A stretch of 64,000 nt of DNA from Bacillus amyloliquefaciens DSM 7 = ATCC 23350 (GTDB taxonomy: Bacteria > Bacillota > Bacilli > Bacillales > Bacillaceae): contig NC_014551.1 of assembly GCF_000196735.1 (NCBI RefSeq), forward strand, positions 239,501-303,500, given 5' to 3'. Positions within the stretch are counted from its first letter, which is position 1. Each line of letters starts with the position of its first letter. A model generated the notes under the pieces. It ran no database searches and was not told the DNA's origin. It worked only from the letters and a program-made list of their open reading frames with translations. Below, in pieces: positions 56,703 through 64,000 of this stretch. The position numbers were made by a program, and so were the translations under genes.

Positions 56703-58137
56703 ATGGCTGTGCCGAAGGCCGAACCTGATTTAAAAAAGAAGAAATCGTTTGTGATGCCCGATGCTTACGTTCTGCTTTTCATTGTCGCTTTACTATGTGC
56801 GTTAGCGTCGTACATCGTTCCCGCGGGGGAATTCGACAGGGTGACAAAGGGCAGTGTGACGTCGGCCGTCCCGGGAAGCTATCATTCTCTGGAGCAGTCT
56901 CCGGTCAGCCCGATCGCTTTTTTCACCGCGATTCAGGAAGGGATGACAAGTTCCGCACCGATTATCTTTTTAATCCTCTTTACAGGGGGCACCATTGCGA
57001 TTTTGGAGAAGACGGGCGCCATCAATGGATTGATCAATAATGTCATCAGTACGTTCCGTACAAAACAGCTGCTGTTTATTGCGATTGTCGGCGCCTTATT
57101 TTCGATCCTCGGCACAACCGGCATCGTCGTCAATTCCGTGATCGGTTTTATCCCGATCGGTCTGATTGTCGCCCGTTCGCTGAAATGGGATGCCGTGGCC
57201 GGAGCGGCCGTCATTTATATCGGCTGTTATGCCGGGTTTAACGCAACGATATTATCTCCATCGCCGCTCGGGTTATCACAAAGCATCGCGGAGCTGCCGC
57301 TGTTTTCGGGCATCGGCCTGCGGATTGCCGTCTATATTTGTTTTCTGCTTTCTTCTATTTTATATATATATCGGTATACGAGAAGGCTCAGGAAATCAAA
57401 AGACGCCAGCCTGTTGGGGAACGATTGGTTTCCGGCGGCAGGTTCAGTCCCGCAGGTATCTGAGCCGGAGGACAAACAAGTCTCGTTCACTGTCCGGCAT
57501 AAGCTGATTCTCGCTGTTGCGGCTTTGTCGCTTGCCGGCTTTTTGTACGGCGCGCTCACCCTTGGCTGGTCTGATTCAGAAATGGCCGCCGTGTTCATTT
57601 TTATCTCGATCTTGTCCGGCCTGATTGCGGGAATGGCGGCAAATGATATCGCAAAAACGTTTATCACGGGCTCTCAGGGGCTCGTTTACGGAGCACTGAT
57701 CGTCGGAATGGCGAGAAGCATTTCCGTTATTTTGGAACACGGAAAGCTGCTTGATACGGTAGTCAATGGACTGGCGTCACTGCTGCACGGTTTCAGCCCG
57801 ATGGCGGGCGCAATCGGAATGTATATTTCCAGCGCTCTGCTTCATTTTTTGATTTCATCAGGGTCGGGGGAGGCGGTCGTATTTATTCCGATCTTGGCGC
57901 CGCTTGCTGATCTGATGGGCATCACGAGACAGGTTGCGGATTGAAGCGGTCATGCTTGGAGGAGGCGTCGTAAACTGTGTCAATCCGACTTCCGGCGTGC
58001 TGATGGCCGTATTGGCTGCAAGCGGCATTCCGTACGTAAAGTGGCTTCGTTTTATGGTCCCGCTGGCGCTGATCTGGTTTGTGATCGGCCTTGTGTTTAT
58101 CTGCATAGGCGTCCTGATCAAATGGGGTCCTTACTAA
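56703..58137 (+). pseudogene. ycgA: YfcC-family membrane transporter YcgA, one frameshift
   Basis: A C4-dicarboxylate/arginine-ornithine-type carrier of the YfcC family, about 477 residues and 11-12 helices when restored. N-terminal landmarks are [21 protein letters not shown] and [25 protein letters not shown] and [17 protein letters not shown] mark the ion-transporter core. The frame breaks at GCGGATTGA near 57939; removing one G restores [23 protein letters not shown] and the last two helices. A single extra G suggests either a recent loss or a sequencing error. Confidence 0.82.
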
Positions 58138-58227
58138 ACATTTTGTCAATGATATTTCGGTTTATCATTATGAATCGGCAAGATATAATGAAGTTGTAAG
58201 CCATTCATAAAAGTACGGGAGGAAGTC

Positions 58228-58701
58228 ATCAATCAGCGTAGGAACAGACTTTCAAACGTGAATGGAAAGAATGAGAGTGTGAGAGAGAAAGAACGAATGA
58301 TTTGGTCAGAAGTCGGAATGCTTATGGGCACACTGTCTTTGCTTGACATCATAGTACGCGGACTTGTCCTGAACTGTCCGTTTAGGGAATGGGCCGGAAG
58401 CTTGGCGGTTTTCTTCATTATAATCGTTTATTATTGCATCAGAGCAGCTGCATCGGGGATTTTGCTGCCGGCTATTCATTCTGAAGCAGCATTGAAAAAA
58501 CAAATCAGACGGCAAATGGGAGAAACGCTTGCCGTTGCCGTTATCATTACGCTGATCACCATGTATGACCAAGGAATCCCGCATCACTTTACAGGGTGGC
58601 TGAAATTGATTGCATTATTTCTCGTATGTAGCATCTTCATATTTCTGATCCGTTATGTTGCAGTAAGGCTGATTTATAGAAGATCTCGCAAAAAAAGCTG
58701 A
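58228..58701 (+). CDS. ycgB: Conserved membrane protein YcgB
   Basis: A small membrane protein of about 150 residues with four hydrophobic segments (about 30-50, 60-78, 100-117, 122-140), likely of the DUF6773 type. Start uncertain: a strong GGGAGGA (58218-58224) sits before the codon ATC at 58228, in frame; the first canonical codon is GTG 58258, which lacks a ribosome site. I give the ATC as the signal-based start. The symbol is by position after ycgA. Confidence 0.6.
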   Translation: MNQRRNRLSNVNGKNESVREKERMIWSEVGMLMGTLSLLDIIVRGLVLNCPFREWAGSLAVFFIIIVYYCIRAAASGILLPAIHSEAALKKQIRRQMGETLAVAVIITLITMYDQGIPHHFTGWLKLIALFLVCSIFIFLIRYVAVRLIYRRSRKKS

Positions 58702-58704
58702 CAA

Positions 58705-58740
58705 ATGAGCCCTGCTTGGTTTCAAGCAGAAGCAGGGACT
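58705..58740. terminator. Hairpin between ycgB and the RDD gene
   Basis: AGCCCTGCTT (58708-58717) pairs with AAGCAGGGACT (58729-58739). It has no long T-run, so termination is uncertain. Confidence 0.5.
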
Positions 58741-58744
58741 TGCT

Positions 58745-59563
58745 TTATATGTTGGCCGATTTTGACCGTGCTTGTGCAATGTATGTATGAGCGGCTAAAT
58801 CATGTACACTCTGTGAGCGATTTTTAAAGAGAAACAAAAAGTATAACAGCGGGCTCGCGCAATACACGAAGATCGTAAAATAGCGGATAAATGCCTGCTT
58901 AAAAGAAATGTTCCCGCGGGACTTTTCATCGGCGACACGCAGCCTGAAAATGAACAGTCCGATCGTTCCTTTCATTTTTGTAAGCGGCATCAGCATCGGA
59001 TACAGAATAATCATCACAAATTCAGAGATCAGCACGGCCCACAAGGCTTCATCGGTCAGTTTCGCGATATAAAGGATGACTGATACAATGATAATCACAT
59101 CTAACAGGACAGCCGGAATGCGATAATAGAACTTTCCGGCATCGGGAAGCGGTTCGGATGACTGGACATCCGGTGATTTCCTGAGAACTGCGGTGCCGGC
59201 CGCCATATCGTGAACTGCCTGCGCTTTTTCTGTAAAGTGCACCGTAATAAATGGCAGAACAGAGAGAAAGTGAAGAAGGGAAACAAAAAATCTGCCGACA
59301 GCTTGCCCGAATGAAATTCTGCTCCCATCATGCGCTTTTACCACCTTCAGTTTAAAGATGTAAGCGCCGATCGTTCCTTCAAGCGGAGTAAGCGGCATCA
59401 AAATATAGCAAAGCACAATCAAGCCGGTAAAAATGAAGAAAAAAGAAGTGCTCAGCGGTCTTCCGGCATATAAGGTGATTGGCACAAGCAGAATGAATAG
59501 GTACATGAGCAGAAGGTCAACCAAAAAAGCCGCCATCCGTTCACCTATATTTGCATAATTCAT
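58745..59563 (-). CDS. Membrane protein with two RDD domains
   Basis: A 272-residue membrane protein made of two tandem RDD domains (about 1-125 and 140-265). Each starts with an arginine/aspartate-bearing helix (RMAAFLVDLLLMYLF; IPAVLLDVIIIVSV), has a TPLEGTIGAYIFKLKVV or TKMKGTIGLFIFRLRVA segment and ends with SVHDLAA or AVHDMAA. RDD proteins are little known; some relatives aid sodium or solute transport. The arginine expected at the start of the second domain is not obvious. Confidence 0.8.
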   Translation of the reverse strand: MNYANIGERMAAFLVDLLLMYLFILLVPITLYAGRPLSTSFFFIFTGLIVLCYILMPLTPLEGTIGAYIFKLKVVKAHDGSRISFGQAVGRFFVSLLHFLSVLPFITVHFTEKAQAVHDMAAGTAVLRKSPDVQSSEPLPDAGKFYYRIPAVLLDVIIIVSVILYIAKLTDEALWAVLISEFVMIILYPMLMPLTKMKGTIGLFIFRLRVADEKSRGNISFKQAFIRYFTIFVYCASPLLYFLFLFKNRSQSVHDLAAHTYIAQARSKSANI

Positions 59564-59697
59564 GATTCATTATTCTCCTTTCGTACAGTAAAAAGACAAC
59601 AAATCACATTTTATAGTCAGATTTCCTTTTTTAGAATAGGTATTTATTCCTTTCAGTTGGAAAGAATAAAAAAATAAAACTTTTCTCTTGCAAAAGT

Positions 59698-59738
59698 TTG
59701 TGAAGTATTGCACAATATAAATGTGAAATACTTCACAA
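59698..59738. promoter_or_regulatory. Tandem Rex operators upstream of ldh
   Basis: TTGTGAAGTATTGCACAA (59698-59715) and ATGTGAAATACTTCACAA (59721-59738) both match the Rex site TTGTGAAATATTTCACAA and are five bases apart. Rex represses ldh when NADH is low. The gap 59564-59779 holds no gene. Confidence 0.9.
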
Positions 59739-59773
59739 TATAAAAACAGACACCACGAAACACTGGAGGATGA

Positions 59774-60733
<960 letters not shown>

Positions 60734-60740
60734 ACACAAA

Positions 60741-60778
60741 AAAGCAGTACATGATAAACGCCATGTACTGCTTTTTTT
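60741..60778. terminator. Terminator between ldh and mdr
   Basis: AAAGCAGTACATG (60741-60753) pairs with CATGTACTGCTTT (60762-60774), with Ts both ways. Confidence 0.88.
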
Positions 60779-62309
60779 AATTCGCTTTTTTCGCCATTTC
60801 CTGAGAGGTTTTCACTCTCGCTTTTCCCATAAACAAAACGGTAACGGCTGCAATGACGATCGGCACCAGAGCAAGGGTAAATACATATGTGATGCTTTGC
60901 GACATTGCGTCAATAATTTTATCCAGAATCTGCGGCGGAATATGAGCGCGCGTGCCGGCCTGGAAGATTTCCTGGGAATTTCCGATGTTCTGCATCGCGC
61001 CGCCCGCTCCTTTCATGCCGCTGAAAGAATCTGTCAGCTTGTTTGTAAATACATTCGTCTGGATGGTTCCGAAAATCGTCACACCGAGCGTCATGCCGAA
61101 TGATCTTAAGAACGAGTTTGTTGAGTTGGCGCTTCCGCGGTAGCGCGGCTCAAGGTCGTTCATGGACGCTGCCGGCAGCAATGAGAAGTTGAAGCCGACG
61201 CCGAATCCGGAGATCAGCATGAATACCGTCAGCATCGTACGCGCCGTATCCGGAGTCATATTCGAAAGCAGCAGCATTCCGATAAAGAAAGCGACCACGG
61301 AAATCAGCATCAAATTACGGAACCGCACTTTCGTTTGGAAAATCCCGCCGATCATACTTCCGATAACAGAACCGATCATCATCGGCGTCAAAATAAAGCC
61401 CGCGCTCGTCGCGGTGCTGCCGTACACAGCCTGAACGAAAATCGGGATAAACACCGCCAAAATCACAAATGTGGCTCCGTAAAGGAAAGCCAAAATCTGA
61501 GCGGTGGCAAATAAACGGTTTTTAAACATCCAAAATGAAATAATCGGTTCTTCCGCTTTTCTTTCCACAATAAAAAAGGCGATAAAGAACACGGCGAACA
61601 CAGCGAACAGACCGATGATCTGAACGGAGTTCCAATCATATGTTTTTCCGCCGAGCTCAAGAGCGAACATCAGACCGACAATGGAAACCACCAGCGTAAT
61701 CGCGCCGGCCCAGTCGATTTTCTGCTTCTTGTGCTCAAGTGATTCTTTATAATAACGAAGAATGAAGAACAGTGATAAAATGCCGATCGGCACGTTGATG
61801 TAAAACACCCAGTGCCAGCTGATGGAGTCGGTAATGAGCGCGCCTAAAAGCGGCCCGAGAACGCTGGACAGGCCGAAAACGGCACCGAACATACCCGACA
61901 TTTTTCCGCGTTTTTCCGGCGGAAATAAATCAAAAATAATCGTGAAGGCGATCGGCATCAGCGCGCCTCCGCCGATTCCCTGAATGACGCGGTAAATAAT
62001 GAGCTGGTCCATTGTTTGGGCGATTCCGCATAATGCGGATCCGATTAAGAAAAGAATAAGACCGAATAAAAAGAAACGTTTCCGTCCGTACATATCGGAC
62101 AGTTTTCCGTAAATCGGCATACCGGCCATAACGGCTACCATGTATGATGCCGTCACCCACGCGAACTTATCGAAACTTCCGAGGTCCGCCGCGATATTTC
62201 CCATCGCAGTGGCAACGATTGTATTATCCATAGCCGACATTAAAATGCCCAGCAAAAGACCGATGACGACAAACTTTGTCGAGGCGTCCTTCGCGGCTGT
62301 TTGTTCCAT
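60777..62309 (-). CDS. mdr: Multidrug efflux transporter Mdr (Bmr3)
   Basis: A 510-residue 14-helix DHA2 major facilitator. Landmarks are MSAMDNTIVATAMGNIAADLG (helix 1, motif D1; residues about 20-40), GKLSDMYGRKRFFLFG (loop 2-3), and VFGLSSVLGPLLGALITD (motif C). The B. subtilis homologue exports puromycin, tosufloxacin and norfloxacin. It is divergent from the MarR-type gene ycgE across a 113-base region holding a perfect palindrome, so YcgE probably controls it. Confidence 0.9.
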   Translation of the reverse strand: MEQTAAKDASTKFVVIGLLLGILMSAMDNTIVATAMGNIAADLGSFDKFAWVTASYMVAVMAGMPIYGKLSDMYGRKRFFLFGLILFLIGSALCGIAQTMDQLIIYRVIQGIGGGALMPIAFTIIFDLFPPEKRGKMSGMFGAVFGLSSVLGPLLGALITDSISWHWVFYINVPIGILSLFFILRYYKESLEHKKQKIDWAGAITLVVSIVGLMFALELGGKTYDWNSVQIIGLFAVFAVFFIAFFIVERKAEEPIISFWMFKNRLFATAQILAFLYGATFVILAVFIPIFVQAVYGSTATSAGFILTPMMIGSVIGSMIGGIFQTKVRFRNLMLISVVAFFIGMLLLSNMTPDTARTMLTVFMLISGFGVGFNFSLLPAASMNDLEPRYRGSANSTNSFLRSFGMTLGVTIFGTIQTNVFTNKLTDSFSGMKGAGGAMQNIGNSQEIFQAGTRAHIPPQILDKIIDAMSQSITYVFTLALVPIVIAAVTVLFMGKARVKTSQEMAKKAN

Positions 62310-62375
62310 GCTTTTTCCTCCTATACTTACTTTTGACCATTAAATTTGCTATGATCATATTAGATTTGCCGAAAA

Positions 62376-62396
62376 TTATCTTGATCGTCAAGATAA
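62376..62396. promoter_or_regulatory. MarR-type operator between mdr and ycgE
   Basis: A perfect palindrome with 9-bp arms, TTATCTTGA and TCAAGATAA, around TCG. It lies 26 bases before ycgE and 66 before mdr. A TATGAT at 62350-62355 is a possible -10. Perfect palindromes of this length between a drug pump and a MarR gene are typical operators. Confidence 0.8.
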
Positions 62397-62422
62397 ATTG
62401 ATTTTATAGGGAGGCCTGTCAG

Positions 62423-62884
62423 TTGTCAACAAGAAATACCAGAAGCGAGACGGAGGAAACCGCCATACAGTTATTCCGGAAGATGGCCACAAGGACAATC
62501 CTTTTTCATCAGGCGGCCGCTCAATCTCTCGGTCTGTTTCCGACCGATTTGAAATCAGCTGATATTTTAAATGAAGCAGGCCCGATGACCGCGGGTGAGC
62601 TTGGGAAAAAAACCGGCCTCAGCACAGGCTCGGTAACGGCGCTCATTGACCGGCTTGAAAAAGCGGGATATGTCATGAGGAAAAAAGATCCCGAAGACAA
62701 ACGGCGGGTGATCATTGTGCCGCTGACAGCGGGAAAAGCGAATGTGAAGCAATTGTTCAGCTCCTTATCCCAGTCCACGGTCAGCCTTTGCCGGCAATAT
62801 AAAGAAGAAGAATTGCATCTGATATTCGATTTTCTCAAAAAAGTGACGGATATTATGGAAGATGAACTTGAGAAATTAAAATAA
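62423..62884 (+). CDS. ycgE: MarR-family transcriptional regulator YcgE
   Basis: A 153-residue MarR protein. The winged helix (about 40-110) has MTAGELGKKTGLSTGSVTALIDRLEKAGYV (residues about 55-84) and the wing DPEDKRRVIIVPLT; flanking helices make the dimer. It probably represses mdr and itself through 62376-62396. The start is TTG 62423, preceded by GGGAGG. Confidence 0.9.
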   Translation: MSTRNTRSETEETAIQLFRKMATRTILFHQAAAQSLGLFPTDLKSADILNEAGPMTAGELGKKTGLSTGSVTALIDRLEKAGYVMRKKDPEDKRRVIIVPLTAGKANVKQLFSSLSQSTVSLCRQYKEEELHLIFDFLKKVTDIMEDELEKLK

Positions 62885-62941
62885 ATAACTAATCAAAGAA
62901 GGCCTAACAGAAATTTTCTATTAGGCTTCTTAATATTTTAT

Positions 62942-63731
62942 TCAATCGATATTTTTGAAAATTTTTCTTAGTAAATTGAATTCATTGATGTCTTTGAACG
63001 TGTAGTCAGTCTTTCCTGTATTCTGATTAATAGCGACAACCTGTTTGTTGGTTAGACCGTGAAAGATATTATAAGTTTCAAGTTGTTTATTGTGTGATTT
63101 AGTATCAGGTTGTTCTTGAGAATTTAACCGTTTGCTTGTATTTTTAAGTTTCGAAAATAAATCAAATTGTTCTTTCGTGAATAATAATTGTCCTGCTTTA
63201 TTTTTTTTAGGTACAATATTATGTACCTTTGCCCATTTTCTAATATTCCATTGGTCTGTGCCTATTTTTTCGCTGATTTCTCTAGTTGTAAAAAAAATTT
63301 TGGAATTATTCATTGGAGCTGGTGTACCGCTCTTATCAATAACAGGTATTTTTTTTGCCAGTTTTTTAAGCTTTATTTTTGTTTCTTTTTTGTTTAACTC
63401 TTTAGGGTTATTTGCTAAGAAAAGGTTACACCTTCTATAGTCTAGGAAGTTATCTGAAATAAATGTTACTTGTTGAGTGTTATTAGTTGTTTTTTCATAA
63501 AGCCCAAGTATAAAACGTTTTAAGTTTAACTGCTTACCATTACTAAACGTCCGTCGTAACGAAATAAAAACCTCTTTTGTCCCTGCTAAGGCTCCATCTA
63601 CCTTCAATGCTAGAAACTTGTGGTAGGTCATGTGTATCTATGTATATTTCATTTTGCTCACCAGACTTTTTATGCTTACAAAATATAATAGTTATGTCAT
63701 TGTCTAGGTTTACGTATTCATTTAACATCAT
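62942..63731 (-). pseudogene. AT-rich HNH-like DNA-binding protein gene, frameshifted
   Basis: Two overlapping frames make one protein of about 262 residues. The first (MLNEYVNLDNDITIIFCKHK, IDTHDLPQVSSIEGRW, to 63543) is the start typical of phage HNH/homing-endonuclease-like proteins. The second holds LKRFILGLYE and FLDYRRCNLFLANN, which fit the HNH fold text LxRxIxG and LDNRxxNL, but where HVDHINxxxLDNR is usual the sequence is QVTFISDNFLDYR: the catalytic histidines are gone. A helix-turn-helix (REISEKIGTDQWNIRKWAKV) follows. One extra base near 63550-63560 breaks it. The region is far more AT-rich than its neighbours, indicating transfer. Confidence 0.6.
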
Positions 63732-63944
63732 TAAAACTCCTCAAGATTTTTAGTTCGTAACTTTAGTAGCTAACTTGATGGGTAATATTATATATATAAA
63801 AGGATCTTAGGACAACCGATATTAAGTTATACTTGATAAAGATTTAAATACTCATTAAAGTTCGAAACTTTAGGTGTTGTTTTTTGCATAGCCCGGCCCA
63901 TTTATGAATAATTTGTACAAGTTGCATGAATGAGGAGGAAGCCA

Positions 63945-64000
63945 ATGAACATCTTTTTAAGCTACATCGTTCTCGGGCTGTCATTGTCAGCACCTGTCGG
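63945..64000 (+). CDS. ycgF: LysE-family transporter YcgF, 5' part only
   Basis: ATG 63945 behind GAGGAGGAAG begins MNIFLSYIVLGLSLSAPVG, the first helix of a LysE/RhtB amino acid exporter; the window ends here. In B. subtilis ycgF follows ycgE directly, so the AT-rich gene at 62942-63731 was inserted between them. Bases 63732-63944 hold no gene I can identify. Confidence 0.8.
   Translation, partial: MNIFLSYIVLGLSLSAPV

Overview
The window is chromosomal DNA from a Bacillus of the B. subtilis group. The proteins are close to, but not identical with, B. subtilis 168 proteins, and gene order follows the B. subtilis ybf-ybg-ycb-ycc-ycd-yce-ycg region with local deletions. B. velezensis or B. amyloliquefaciens is the likeliest species; this is inferred from remembered synteny, not from a search. 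The DNA is almost fully coding. No tRNA, rRNA, CRISPR array, replication origin or intact prophage was seen.

Layout. 0-6 kb: phospholipid synthesis operon (pssA-ybfM-psd), ybfN, tRNA hydroxylase gene ybfQ/trhO, glutamate transporter gltP and branched-chain aminotransferase ilvK. 6-13.6 kb: amino acid permease ybgF, mmuM, and the glutamine-use unit (glsA-glnT) facing its two-component system glnK-glnL across a GlnL box. 13.6-15.4 kb: two RNA-controlled genes: a macrolide-phosphotransferase-like gene (ycbJ) behind a 12-codon leader ORF and terminator, and anti-TRAP (rtpA) behind a tRNA-Trp T-box. 15.4-20.5 kb: a mobile-looking block, mneP-mhqN-mhqO-mhqP-ydfQ, bounded by two decayed IS1182-like copies and a 19-bp duplication of the rtpA terminator. 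20.5-25.1 kb: ycbP, cwlJ, the PhoP-type phoD-tatAD-tatCD unit and pcp. 25-30 kb: ycbU, lmrB with repressor lmrA, and lipase lipA. 30-41 kb: yccF, yccK, ycdA, the paralogues ycdB/ycdC, cwlK, rapJ, ycdF, ycdG and a PadR/DUF4188 pair. 41-44 kb: zinc importer adcA-adcC-adcB behind a Zur-like box. 44-52 kb: yceB, the TerD/TerC/TelA stress operon yceC-yceH behind an ECF-type promoter, and naiP. 52-58 kb: glycine betaine importer opuA, amhX and ycgA. 58-64 kb: ycgB, an RDD protein, ldh with tandem Rex sites, mdr with MarR-type regulator ycgE, an AT-rich inserted gene, and the first codons of ycgF.

Themes. Several units pair a transporter or enzyme with a visible regulator or operator: GlnL with glsA-glnT, MhqR with mhqNOP, PhoP with phoD, LmrA with lmrB, Zur with adcACB, Rex with ldh, and a MarR-type palindrome between mdr and ycgE. 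Five genes (glsA, mhqN, lipA, ycgA and the AT-rich gene near 63.3 kb) are broken by single-base indels, mostly in short homopolymers. These could be real mutations, but the pattern also fits sequencing error. lmrA has no canonical start codon: an ATA stands where ATG is expected.
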